Shown here: piece after piece, positions 47,657 to 56,042 of the stretch
Position numbering within the stretch: the first letter of the stretch is position 1
Layout of the letters: the number at the start of each line of letters is the position of its first letter
Assembly: GCF_002099195.1 (NCBI RefSeq)
Contig: NZ_NBYX01000001.1
Location: forward strand, 101,828-165,827
Direction: 5' to 3'
From: Burkholderia puraquae
Lineage (GTDB): Bacteria > Pseudomonadota > Gammaproteobacteria > Burkholderiales > Burkholderiaceae
Length of the DNA: 64,000 bases
Notes under the pieces: model-generated
Seen by the model: the letters and a program-made list of their open reading frames with translations, nothing else
Database searches by the model: none
What the model was told of the DNA's origin: nothing
Program-made: the position numbers and the translations under genes

Positions 47657-47668
47657 TTGACTAGTCAA
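47657..47668. promoter_or_regulatory. Palindromic operator upstream of the exporter gene
   Basis: TTGACTAGTCAA is a perfect 12-bp palindrome 36 bp upstream of the exporter start. It resembles MarR or TetR family targets; no such regulator gene is adjacent. Confidence 0.6.
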
Positions 47669-47756
47669 TTTCTGCCCAGTCTCGATATGTTGCAGCCGTA
47701 ACAGGAGATTGCCGGCGCGAAAAATTGACCGGGATCAGGGGAAAGCGGGGCCGGAC

Positions 47757-47783
47757 TCAAGTTTTTTGCAGGCAAACCGTAAT
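47757..47783 (+). promoter_or_regulatory. Sigma-28 (FliA)-like promoter of the chemoreceptor gene
   Basis: TCAAGTTT (47757-47764) matches 7 of 8 positions of the -35 consensus TAAAGTTT, and after 11 bp ACCGTAAT (47776-47783) matches part of GCCGATAA/GCCGTTAA. It lies 53 bp before the ATG, as expected for flagellar class III genes. Confidence 0.55.
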
Positions 47784-47836
47784 ACAGAGTGCTGCGGACC
47801 GATTGCCGCGGCACTTTTCACCGCTCACGTCCCGTC

Positions 47837-49396
47837 ATGAACCTGAACGCCCTGTTTTCCCGTTTCTCGATCCGTACGCGGATCTTCTCCACGCTCGGTC
47901 TCGTCGCCGTGCTGCTCGTCGTATCGGGTCTGATCGGCCTCGCCGGCATGCAGAGCTCGAACCGTGCGCTCGACGAGGCCTATACGCAGCAACTGGCTGC
48001 GAAGACCGCGCTGTCGGCGGCCAGCCTGAACCTGACGATCGTGCGCACGACGCTCGACCGCGCGCTGCTGCATCCGGAAGCGCCGGAAGTGCCCGATCTC
48101 GTCAAGAAAGCCGAGAGCTATCTCGCGAAGGCCGACACCGCATGGCGCGGCTACGCGTCGATGCCGCACGACGGTGACGAGGGCCCGCTCGCGAGCCGCC
48201 TCGACGCCGCGCGCCAGGCGCTGATCGGGCAGGCACTGAAGCCGATGATCGACGCGGTTCGCGACGGCCGCCGCGACGAGGCGGACCGGCTGCTGATGTC
48301 GGTCGCGCCGCCGCTGTCGGTCGCGCTCACGCAGGCGACCGATGCGCTCGATGCGTACCAGGTCGCGCGCGGCAAGGATGTGTACGACACCGCGCAGACC
48401 TATTACGGCTGGATGCGCGCGGGCGCGATTGCCGGGATCGCATTCGGCCTGGCCGCGTGCCTTGGCTGCGCGATCGGCCTGCATTACGCGATCACGCAGC
48501 CGGTGAACCGGCTGCTGTCGCACTTCCGCCGCCTGTCGGACGGCGACCTGACGTCGGAAGTGCGCTGGTCGTCGCGCGACGAGATGGCCGAGCTGGTCAA
48601 GGGCGTGACCGGCATGCAGCGCAGCCTCGCGGACACCGTGCGCCAGGTCAGCCAGGGTTCCGAGGCGATCTCGACGGCGACGCACCAGATCGCGGCCGGC
48701 AACACCGACCTGTCGCAGCGTACCGAGGAACAGGCGTCCGCGCTGCAGGAGACGGCCGCGAGCATGGAGCAACTCACCGCGACCGTGAAGCAGAACGCGG
48801 ACAATGCGGTGGAGGCGCAGGCCTGCGCGGATACCGCGAGCGAAATCGCCACGCGTGGCGCGACAGTCGTCGGCGAAGTGATCGGCACGATGAACGAGAT
48901 CGACCAGAGCTCGCAGAAGGTTGCCGACATCATCGGCACGATCGAGGGCATCGCGTTCCAGACCAACATCCTCGCGCTGAATGCGGCGGTCGAAGCGGCG
49001 CGCGCCGGCGAGCAGGGCCGCGGCTTCGCGGTGGTCGCGGGCGAGGTGCGCACGCTTGCGCAACGTTCGGCGTCGGCGGCGAAGGAAATCCGCACGCTGA
49101 TCGGCGAATCGGTCGAGCGCGTCGCGAACGGCTCGCGGCTCGTCGGCATGGCCGGCACGACGATGCAGGACATCCAGCAGGCGATCGGCCGCGTGACGGG
49201 CATCATGACCGAGATTGCGGCCGCGTCGAGCGAGCAGCGCGACGGGATCGAGCAGGTGAACCGCGCGGTGTCGCAGATGGACCAGGTATCGCAGCAGAAC
49301 GCGGCGCTCGTCGAGCAGGCGGCTGCGGCTGCTGCGTCGCTGGAAGAGCAGGCCGACGGGTTGCGTCGCGCGGTGGGGGCGTTCCGGGTGGCTTGA
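47837..49396 (+). CDS. Methyl-accepting chemotaxis protein (4-helix-bundle type)
   Basis: The 519-residue protein has a first TM helix (about residues 12-35), a periplasmic four-helix-bundle ligand domain, a second TM helix near 195-220, a HAMP domain and a long signalling domain. The signalling tip (GIEGIAFQTNILALNAAVEAARAGEQGRGFAVVAGEVRTLAQRSA) is canonical. The ligand is unknown. It ends without a CheR-binding pentapeptide, in FRVA. The promoter looks sigma-28 dependent, linking it to flagellar expression. ATG 47837 starts the conserved N-terminus. Confidence 0.95.
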   Translation: MNLNALFSRFSIRTRIFSTLGLVAVLLVVSGLIGLAGMQSSNRALDEAYTQQLAAKTALSAASLNLTIVRTTLDRALLHPEAPEVPDLVKKAESYLAKADTAWRGYASMPHDGDEGPLASRLDAARQALIGQALKPMIDAVRDGRRDEADRLLMSVAPPLSVALTQATDALDAYQVARGKDVYDTAQTYYGWMRAGAIAGIAFGLAACLGCAIGLHYAITQPVNRLLSHFRRLSDGDLTSEVRWSSRDEMAELVKGVTGMQRSLADTVRQVSQGSEAISTATHQIAAGNTDLSQRTEEQASALQETAASMEQLTATVKQNADNAVEAQACADTASEIATRGATVVGEVIGTMNEIDQSSQKVADIIGTIEGIAFQTNILALNAAVEAARAGEQGRGFAVVAGEVRTLAQRSASAAKEIRTLIGESVERVANGSRLVGMAGTTMQDIQQAIGRVTGIMTEIAAASSEQRDGIEQVNRAVSQMDQVSQQNAALVEQAAAAAASLEEQADGLRRAVGAFRVA

Positions 49397-49408
49397 TCGA
49401 TGGTGGGG

Positions 49409-49449
49409 GCAGTTGAGACCCGTGCGACTGTCGACTGCGTCTGTTTTTT
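49409..49449 (+). terminator. Probable terminator after the chemoreceptor gene
   Basis: GCAGTTGA (49409-49416) pairs with TCGACTGC (49431-49438) with one G-U, followed by GTCTGTTTTTT. It lies 12 bp after the stop codon. Confidence 0.6.
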
Positions 49450-49513
49450 GCCCCCGCTTCAATTCATTCGCGACTGTGGCGCCGTGATTGTCCCGACGCC
49501 GCCCGCGAGATGG

Positions 49514-49933
49514 TCAGACGTCAGGATCCGAGTCGAGCCGGATCGTCTCGCACAGCACCGCAACCTCTGCGCCACATGACGGCTCGAGTACGAACAATGC
49601 CTTTCGATCGGCGTCGAAATCGGCCAGATACTGATTGAGCCGAGAATCGTCGACATTCGCTGCGTCGAAATCCTCCCTGCTGCCTATCCATTTCAGCCAC
49701 TGTCGCACCTCTGTCTGCGAAAACGGATAGACGGGAGATAGCAGAAGGCGAGACACGACATTCTGTTGCGTAAAATCGATGATTCGCAGGGAAATGACGC
49801 CGGTGAAGCGAAAGGAATGGATTTCGCCACCGACTCGACGGAAGCGAAGCCGCAACTCCTGATCGGCCGGACGATGGTCGATCGTGACGAGCTCGGCATC
49901 GTGGAAGGTCGGGATGCTGTCGGGCCTGATCAT
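49514..49933 (-). CDS. Putative immunity protein 2 of the cassette (FHDAEL-type)
   Basis: The 139-residue protein has no signal peptide. Its start (MIRPDSIPTFHDAELVTIDHRP) recalls small immunity-like proteins that contain FHDAEL, but no family can be assigned firmly. It is acidic, with several Asp/Glu, and a C-terminal acidic tail. It is the third gene of an AT-rich cassette; 6 bp separate it from the preceding gene. Codon use is closer to the host than in the DUF6402-like gene. Confidence 0.7.
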   Translation of the reverse strand: MIRPDSIPTFHDAELVTIDHRPADQELRLRFRRVGGEIHSFRFTGVISLRIIDFTQQNVVSRLLLSPVYPFSQTEVRQWLKWIGSREDFDAANVDDSRLNQYLADFDADRKALFVLEPSCGAEVAVLCETIRLDSDPDV

Positions 49934-49939
49934 GTGTGC

Positions 49940-50371
49940 TCAAAAGAGGGGCAGTCTGGCGCGAAGCCAGTCCCACTTGGTTGGCGGAATCATCAGATAT
50001 TTATTGTAGTTCGATTCATCGGTCAAATCGATGTAACGAACCAGGTTGCCCTCATAATTCAAGGGCTGATGAAAGCTCTTTCCGTGGTACCAGTTGACGG
50101 AGAAGTATCGTTTCGCAAGAATCTCACCTTTTTCGCTGAAAACCCTCAGTTCTATTTTATCGTTCGTCCCGTCTTGATCATTTCCGCCGGTACCGCACAT
50201 CTTGAATCGATATGGAACTCCATTCATGTTTTTTATGCCACCATCCAGCGTTTCCGGGCGATCGTAGAAATCGCATCGCCCATAGGCAGGTCGACTGAAA
50301 TGAATGATCACGCCCGCGCCGATATAAAAAATGATGGCTAAGCCAATGTATCTGATGGCTCTAGTCTGCAT
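49940..50371 (-). CDS. Putative immunity protein 1, membrane-anchored
   Basis: The 143-residue protein has an N-terminal hydrophobic segment (AIRYIGLAIIFYIGAGVIIHF), then a hydrophilic domain: RCDFYDRP, GVPYRFKMCGTGGN, RYFSVNWY, EGNLVRYIDLTDESNYNKYLMIPPTKWDWLRARLPLF. The closing PPTKWDWLRARLPL recalls small Burkholderia proteins encoded beside type VI effectors. ATG 50371 has GGTGAG upstream and overlaps the end of the preceding gene by 34 bp, implying coupling. The periplasmic domain suggests protection in the periplasm. It is visibly AT-rich compared with neighbours. Confidence 0.72.
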   Translation of the reverse strand: MQTRAIRYIGLAIIFYIGAGVIIHFSRPAYGRCDFYDRPETLDGGIKNMNGVPYRFKMCGTGGNDQDGTNDKIELRVFSEKGEILAKRYFSVNWYHGKSFHQPLNYEGNLVRYIDLTDESNYNKYLMIPPTKWDWLRARLPLF

Positions 50372-51555
50372 ATCTCACCAAGCTCAAGATGAATTGGTTT
50401 ACTCAGTCTCAGACGGACTGGTTTTGAATATATCATGAAGTCCCTGCCTCGATGATGCTTTTGCCGCCAGCGATTGTAGTCTGCATTGTAGACAGGGAAG
50501 TAAACGTCGGAATCCCTGAATCGTCCAAACAAACCTCTCCGCGTATCGACGGGTTTGTTGATGGTTCTTGCCCAGATGTCAATATCGGAGTTTCGTTTTG
50601 GTGAGCTGGATTCTGTCAGCAGTGAGCCTGGTGAGATAATTACCCCATGTTTGTTCCAGTGCCCGAGATATTGCTTGCTGTTGAATGAGTAATTATCTTT
50701 GACGTAAGCGTAGATGTGTGTAATTTTCCCGGTCGCATTAAGGCAGTAGAAATTGCCGGATTTTTCGTACCGAAAATACTTCTCTCCCGAAATTTCAACG
50801 CTCCCTATTGCGACGTAGATGTTGAAATTCGCTAGTGCTCCGGTGAGATCCGTTGGTGAAAAATTTTCCAGGGTGTCAAGATTGCTTACTGGTGATAACT
50901 GAAACTGCCAGTCGGAATGGAATTTTTGTAAATTTTCGATAAATCCGGAGGTGTTGAAGCTGAATGTTGAGCGTCTATCCAGAAAGAGATTTTTGATGAA
51001 CGGCCTGGTGATGTTTATTGCTGTCGTCACGGATCGCTCGCTATAAATATCATCCGCCAGGAGCTTTTCATACTTTTTCCTGACGCTCCCGAATCTCAAA
51101 ACCCAATCAAGAGTGACGTCGCCGTCATTCAATGGCTGAATTGACGTTGGGTCGTCATTGTAAGTATGCGCAGGGTTCGCAAACCAGATTCGCGCAAGTT
51201 TGGCCGAGACCTTCCAGCCCAAGTTGTCCATCGCGATCGGTACGTCTTGAAGATCGAAGGGCGGCGGGTTTTCGCAGACTTCGGCTTCTGGTGGCTTCGG
51301 TGGTTCCTTGACTCTCGCCTGGTCGGTTTTCGGCAACGGGGCGGAAGCAGAACCCTGCCTGGGAGCACTCGGCGCTTTGGGCGTCGGCTTGGGAAGAGGG
51401 GGCGGTGGCTTTTCCCCCGGCGCCAGTCTGTCGAGCGAAACGCTCTTCTGGGTCTCTAGGGGAATGCACCCTCTGGAGCCCTGATATTCTTTCAGCGCTG
51501 ATCCAAACAACCCTTTCTGCGGCTTGTAGTACGGCACCTTCTTTACGTCGGCCAT
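50338..51555 (-). CDS. DUF6402-like protein, candidate type VI-associated effector
   Basis: The 405-residue protein starts MADVKKVPYYKPQKGLFGSAL and has a Pro-rich linker (about residues 47-100, GEKPPPPLPKPTPKAP), then a domain with DIDIWARTINKPVDTRRG and FPVYNADYNRWRQKHHRGRDF near the end. These resemble DUF6402 proteins found beside type VI secretion genes, a recall I could not test by search. Codons are AT-rich (for example 50881-50940 is about 35% GC), a sign of transfer. No signal peptide or VgrG, PAAR or Hcp gene is adjacent, so delivery is unknown. ATG 51555 gives a start of the domain; a GTG at 51606 is possible. Confidence 0.7.
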   Translation of the reverse strand: MADVKKVPYYKPQKGLFGSALKEYQGSRGCIPLETQKSVSLDRLAPGEKPPPPLPKPTPKAPSAPRQGSASAPLPKTDQARVKEPPKPPEAEVCENPPPFDLQDVPIAMDNLGWKVSAKLARIWFANPAHTYNDDPTSIQPLNDGDVTLDWVLRFGSVRKKYEKLLADDIYSERSVTTAINITRPFIKNLFLDRRSTFSFNTSGFIENLQKFHSDWQFQLSPVSNLDTLENFSPTDLTGALANFNIYVAIGSVEISGEKYFRYEKSGNFYCLNATGKITHIYAYVKDNYSFNSKQYLGHWNKHGVIISPGSLLTESSSPKRNSDIDIWARTINKPVDTRRGLFGRFRDSDVYFPVYNADYNRWRQKHHRGRDFMIYSKPVRLRLSKPIHLELGEICRLEPSDTLA

Positions 51556-51752
51556 CGAATATCCCGTTCGCAGCGAATGGCCAGGCATCGTAACGATGTG
51601 CCGCACGGGGATAAACCATCAGGTGTCGCCGGAATCGCGAAGAAGGCGACCCGTTCAGGGTCTGGGGCGAAACGAAATGTGCCCGATTGTGTCGGCGCGT
51701 AATGTCGGGGATCCGGAGTTCGTCCCCGTGCCGGACGAGCCGCTCTCCGGCG

Positions 51753-53420
51753 TCAACCCGCCCCAAGCTGCGCGGCCGCACGTGACGACGCGACGATCAG
51801 CAGCTTCATCGTCGCACGCGTCGCGCCGACGAACAGCTTGCGCGCGGCACGCGCATCGAGCGTGTCGAAGTCGACCTCGGTGAGGATCACGCACGGCGCC
51901 GACTGGCCCTTGAAGCGGTAGATCGAATCGAGCAGCACGTCGCCTTCGCGATACTCGGGGTTGCCGAACAGGTCGTACTTGCCGGTGAAGCTCTTGAGCC
52001 GGTGGGGGCCGAGCTGGTCGAGCGGCGCGAGCACCGAGCCTTCGCGGCCGCGATACGACAGCACCGCGATGTCCTGCTTGCGGAAGCCGAGCGAAAGCGC
52101 GTGCGTGATCGCCCGCTTGGTCGCATCGATGCAGGCTTCGGCCAGCGCGTCTCCCGACGCGCCTTCTGCCCCGTACGCCGACACCGACGGATCCGAACCG
52201 TCGAACGGGCTGCCCGAGCGCAGCTCGGCCGCGAGCGGCTCGACCCGGCCGACGATGTCGCGCACGAATTCGAGCAGGTCGCGCGGGCTCCGGTAGTTCG
52301 TGAGCGCCTTCAGCGTGACCCAGCCCGGCAGCGCGACCGGCTCGCGCATGTACAGGTTCTGCAGCGGATCTTCGAGCCACCACCACGCGCCGTCCGGCGC
52401 CAGCAAGCGCTCCAGTGCGGCCGCCCACGGCGCATGGAAATCCTGGCCTTCGTCGACCACCAGCACGTCGAAGCGCCAGTGCTCGGGAATCGGCGCTTCG
52501 GCGAAGCGCGCTTCGAGCCGCTCGAACTCGCCGGGCACCTGGAAGTCGGGCGTATAGCCGCCGTCGCGCGCGACCCAGTCGCACAGCTGGTGGTAGTTCG
52601 CGATCTTCGCGCCGGGCGGCGCGATGCGCGCGATGTAGTCGGCGAGCGGCCGGTTGAAGCACACGTAGAGCACGCGCTTGCCGGCCGCGACCGCATCGCG
52701 CATCGCCTGCACCGCGAGCTGCGTCTTGCCCGAGCCCGCCGTGCCGGTCACGCGCAGCCGGAACGGCGCGAATTCGAGCTGGCGCGCCCACGCGGCGAGC
52801 CCGCCCGACAGCCGCGTGACGAGCGTGCCGGCCTGCCCGACGAGCGCGCTCGTGTCGGGCGTGAGCGCGAGCTCGTCCGCGAGGAAATGGTGGAGTTTCG
52901 GCGCGTTCGGAAAGTGTTCGTCGTCTTCCGGCAGGATCTGCAGGATCACCTGCGCGAGCTGCGCCTTGCGCGACGCATCGACGATGCGGTCGGCCGCGAC
53001 CCCGGCGATCGATGCGTCGCGGATCGCGTAGTCAGGGCAGTACAGCAGCGCCTCGACGCCGTAGACGCCTGCGCCGAGTGCGGCCGTCAGGCGCCGGTGC
53101 AGCGTTTCCTGCGTGCGCGCGAGCTGGATCGGGACATTGCGCTCCTTCTGCAGATAGACCTTCACGAGCCCCTTCGGCGTTTCGCGCAGGAAGCCGGCTT
53201 TCTGCTCGATCAGCAGCACGCGGCCGGCCGGGCTCACGACGACGAACGCGGCCTCGCCGAACACTGAGAACGCCTGATCGGCGCGCGTCCAGTGCACGCC
53301 GTGATACACGGTGTAGCTGTCGGGCAGCGCGTGTTCGAGCGCGGCGAGCGTTTCGCGCTCGCGTTCGGCCGCGCCGGTCGCGGCGAGGCTTTTCCAGTCG
53401 TCGGGGATGAGGCGGGCCAT
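51753..53420 (-). CDS. NERD-domain nuclease fused to SF1 (UvrD-like) helicase
   Basis: The 555-residue protein has an N-terminal NERD-like nuclease region (about residues 20-130, with VLLIEQKAGF) and a C-terminal SF1 helicase core: Walker A VTGTAGSGKTQ (about 226-232), Walker B VLVVDEGQDF (about 322), SIYRFKGQ (about 502) and the motif-VI-like FVGATRA (about 532-536). Such fusions are found in DNA processing and in defence loci; the role here is unknown. ATG 53420 is preferred over GTG 53492, which would be upstream of a -10-like TACAAT. Confidence 0.85.
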   Translation of the reverse strand: MARLIPDDWKSLAATGAAERERETLAALEHALPDSYTVYHGVHWTRADQAFSVFGEAAFVVVSPAGRVLLIEQKAGFLRETPKGLVKVYLQKERNVPIQLARTQETLHRRLTAALGAGVYGVEALLYCPDYAIRDASIAGVAADRIVDASRKAQLAQVILQILPEDDEHFPNAPKLHHFLADELALTPDTSALVGQAGTLVTRLSGGLAAWARQLEFAPFRLRVTGTAGSGKTQLAVQAMRDAVAAGKRVLYVCFNRPLADYIARIAPPGAKIANYHQLCDWVARDGGYTPDFQVPGEFERLEARFAEAPIPEHWRFDVLVVDEGQDFHAPWAAALERLLAPDGAWWWLEDPLQNLYMREPVALPGWVTLKALTNYRSPRDLLEFVRDIVGRVEPLAAELRSGSPFDGSDPSVSAYGAEGASGDALAEACIDATKRAITHALSLGFRKQDIAVLSYRGREGSVLAPLDQLGPHRLKSFTGKYDLFGNPEYREGDVLLDSIYRFKGQSAPCVILTEVDFDTLDARAARKLFVGATRATMKLLIVASSRAAAQLGAG

Positions 53421-53546
53421 GGCGTCGGGCGGCGGAAGCCGGCGTGAGCGTGAACGGGTGCGGCTATTGTACTGAGCGATGAACCTGTTCACGACCGCCG
53501 TGCCGCGCGGACATCGGCCGTCCGGAGGAGGAACGGCCCGGGGACG

Positions 53547-54401
53547 TTACCCGCGTGCGAGCCGTTTCGCGAGATCGGCGCTGAGGATCGCCATGCGCGC
53601 GGGCTTTTCGTAGCAGACGACGTCGAACGCGCGGATCACTTCGCTGATGTCGGCCTCGCTCGCGCGGCCGGTGAGCAGGTCGCCCGTCAGCACGAAGATC
53701 GGTGCGCCCGGGTTGTCGGACGTGCGCACGGCCTTGATCGCGGTGGCGGCCGTACTGTCGTCGAACAGCCATTCGGTCAGGACCGCGTCGAACGCCTGGC
53801 CCTGCAGCGCATCGACGAACGGCGCGAGGCCATCGAATGCGGCCGTCGCGAAACCCTGCCGTTCGAGATAGCGGCACAGCTCGGTCGCGCTGACGCGATC
53901 GGGGTCGATCACCGCGACGACGAGCTTGTCGCTCTCCGCGCGACGCGGATAGATCTCGATCTTGTGCACGTCGTACGCGTTCTGGTACAGCACGCCCGTG
54001 TGGCGCAGCACGCGCCAGCGGCCGTTTTGTTCATACGCGACGAATTCGGGGCGCGCGCCGGCTTCGAGCGGCGCGCCGATCCATGCGGTGCACGGAATCT
54101 CGGCGACGCCCGCGTAAAGCACGGCCTCCTGCGAATAGGCGCCGACCATGCCGGGGTCGAGCGTTTGCGCGCCGAACAGCTGGGCGGCGGGTTCGCCGTA
54201 CGCTTCGGCGACTTTCTTGATTTGCGCGAGCGTCCAGGGGCTGCTGCCGCGCAGTTTGCGATGGCCTTGCGAGAAACTCAGGTCGAGGATGCGGCACAGC
54301 TCGGTGGTCTGCTGGCGCTTGCCGATGCCGTTGCGGGTCATCAGCTCGCGCACGCGCTCGGCAACCGCGAGGGAATCCGTGGTGATTGCTTCAGTGGTCA
54401 T
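53547..54401 (-). CDS. BetR-type regulator with degenerate receiver domain
   Basis: The 284-residue protein has an N-terminal BetR-type HTH (about residues 12-70: VRELMTRNGIGKRQQTTELCRIL, KLRGSSPWTLAQIKKVAEAYG) and a C-terminal response-regulator receiver fold (160-284). In the receiver, the acidic pocket is D166/D168 and Lys266 is present (CYEKP), but the phospho-acceptor position is Glu210 (DAVLTEWLF) rather than Asp. Glu can mimic phosphorylation, so it may be constitutively active. It is encoded divergently from a DAO-type oxidoreductase. Regulon is unknown. Confidence 0.85.
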   Translation of the reverse strand: MTTEAITTDSLAVAERVRELMTRNGIGKRQQTTELCRILDLSFSQGHRKLRGSSPWTLAQIKKVAEAYGEPAAQLFGAQTLDPGMVGAYSQEAVLYAGVAEIPCTAWIGAPLEAGARPEFVAYEQNGRWRVLRHTGVLYQNAYDVHKIEIYPRRAESDKLVVAVIDPDRVSATELCRYLERQGFATAAFDGLAPFVDALQGQAFDAVLTEWLFDDSTAATAIKAVRTSDNPGAPIFVLTGDLLTGRASEADISEVIRAFDVVCYEKPARMAILSADLAKRLARG

Positions 54402-54538
54402 GCTACGGGAACGGATCGTGACGTTCAGAACGACGCCTTGCGGCAGTCTCGACGGACAGTCTTCATGACGTCCAGGGGCGAGCCGACCGGCCACGCGCGG
54501 AAAAGATAACTTTACCGCAAAATGGTCGTTATTCAGTG

Positions 54539-54576
54539 TCGTGAAAGGTGCGTTTGTGTGAAAGGTGTGTCACGAC
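54539..54576. promoter_or_regulatory. Repeats in the divergent region upstream of the oxidoreductase
   Basis: GTGAAAGGTGCGT (54541-54553) repeats with one mismatch as GTGAAAGGTGTGT (54558-54570), 17 bp apart. TCGTGA (54539-54544) is inverted as TCACGA (54570-54575) around them. A tandem and inverted layout at the divergent promoter suggests a binding site, possibly for the neighbouring BetR-type regulator. Confidence 0.55.
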
Positions 54577-54625
54577 GTTACCACCGCGCTCCGTATCCGG
54601 ATGAATTAACGCCTGACAGGAAACA

Positions 54626-55960
54626 ATGACGACAACCTATCCGCTGCACGATGCCCTGAGCCTCGCCGACACGCCATTCCCGCCCGAAGCCGACGTCGTG
54701 ATCGCCGGCGCCGGCATCATGGGCTGCGCAGCCGCGTATTACCTGGGCCTGCGCGGCCTGAAGGCCGTCGTGCTCGACAAGTCGCGCATCGCCGGCCAGC
54801 AGTCGACCCGTGCGTGGGGCTTCGTGCGGCAGCAGGGTCGCGAAGCCGCCGAGGTGCCGCTGATGATGGCCGGCATGCGGATCTGGGAGGGGTTAGAGGA
54901 AACCCTCGGTTTCGATCTCGAGTGGCGGCAGGGCGGCTGTCTTTATGTTGCGGACAACGAAACGGACTGGGCATCGTTCAACGCATGGCTCGCTGTCGCG
55001 CGCGAGCACGGGCTCGACACGCGAACGCTGACGCGCGCGCAGATCGACGAGCGCGTCAGCGGCCTTTCGCCGCACGCGCGTACGCTCGGCGGGCTGTACA
55101 CCGCGACCGACGGGCAGGCCGAGCCGCGCCGCGTGGCCGCCGCGTTCGCCGCGCGTGCCGCCGAGGCGGGGGCGCGCTTCTTCGAAGGCTGCGGCGTGAC
55201 TGCGATCGAGACGGCCGGCGGCGCGGTGGCCGGCGTCGTAACCGAGCGCGGCACGATCCGCACGCGGCGCGTGATCTGCGCGGCCGGCGCGACCAGCTTC
55301 CGGCTGCTCGACGGCGTCGGTATCCGGCTGCCGCAGCAGGCGGTTCGCGGCACCTGCATGCGCACCAATGTGGTGCCCCCGGTGTCGGCGTCGACGGTCT
55401 GGGGGCACGGCCTCGGCATCCGGCAGCGCAAGAACGGCGCGATCAATCTCGCTGACGACATGCAGGTCGACGTCGACCTGACGCTCGGCCACCTGCGCGG
55501 GTTGAGCCTGTTCTGGCCGGAGTTCTGGTCGCAGCGCGACAAATTCCGGCTGCACGTGAACGGGGCTGCCTGGCGCGATGCGCTGGCACGCATCAACGGT
55601 GCGCCCGGGCCGATCGAGCCGCGCGATCCGCAGCCGCAGCCGAACCGCGCGCATGCGCCGCGCGCGCTCGCAAAACTCAAGGCGATCTTCCCCGCGCTGA
55701 AGGACGTGCAGATCGTCGAGGCCTGGGCCGGCCTGATCGACGTGCTGCCCGACGGCATTCCGGTGATCGACGCGCCGGGCACGCCGTCCGGGCTCGCGAT
55801 TGCGACGGGGTTCTGCGGCCACGGTTTCGCGATGGGGCCGATCGTCGGGCGGCTGCTTGCCGAATGGATCGACACGGGCGCGCCGTCGCTCGACCTGTCG
55901 GCGTTTCGCGCGCAGCGCTTCGTCGATGGAACGATGGTGCGGCCGCGCAGCATGTTGTAA
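54626..55960 (+). CDS. FAD-dependent oxidoreductase (DAO / sarcosine oxidase-like)
   Basis: The 444-residue protein starts with an FAD motif (VVIAGAGIMGCAAAYYL), continues with SRIAGQQSTRAWGFVRQQGRE, and ends with the DAO-family C-terminal FAD contact GFCGHGFAMGP. It is likely to oxidise a secondary or tertiary amine such as an N-methyl amino acid or a D-amino acid. No SoxA/G/D partner is present, so a monomeric type is likely. Its neighbour on the opposite strand is a BetR-type regulator. Confidence 0.92.
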   Translation: MTTTYPLHDALSLADTPFPPEADVVIAGAGIMGCAAAYYLGLRGLKAVVLDKSRIAGQQSTRAWGFVRQQGREAAEVPLMMAGMRIWEGLEETLGFDLEWRQGGCLYVADNETDWASFNAWLAVAREHGLDTRTLTRAQIDERVSGLSPHARTLGGLYTATDGQAEPRRVAAAFAARAAEAGARFFEGCGVTAIETAGGAVAGVVTERGTIRTRRVICAAGATSFRLLDGVGIRLPQQAVRGTCMRTNVVPPVSASTVWGHGLGIRQRKNGAINLADDMQVDVDLTLGHLRGLSLFWPEFWSQRDKFRLHVNGAAWRDALARINGAPGPIEPRDPQPQPNRAHAPRALAKLKAIFPALKDVQIVEAWAGLIDVLPDGIPVIDAPGTPSGLAIATGFCGHGFAMGPIVGRLLAEWIDTGAPSLDLSAFRAQRFVDGTMVRPRSML

Positions 55961-56042
55961 CGGACGAAGCGACGCGATGACGTCGTCCGGTCGCGGCCGA
56001 CCCATCGTAGAATCGAGCCCGCATCCTTCAGGAGATTCCCCG

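Noticed and set aside
50338..51606. GTG start at 51606 for the DUF6402-like gene
   Set aside because: The extra 17 residues have no domain features; ATG 51555 (MADVKKVPYYKPQK) is a cleaner start.
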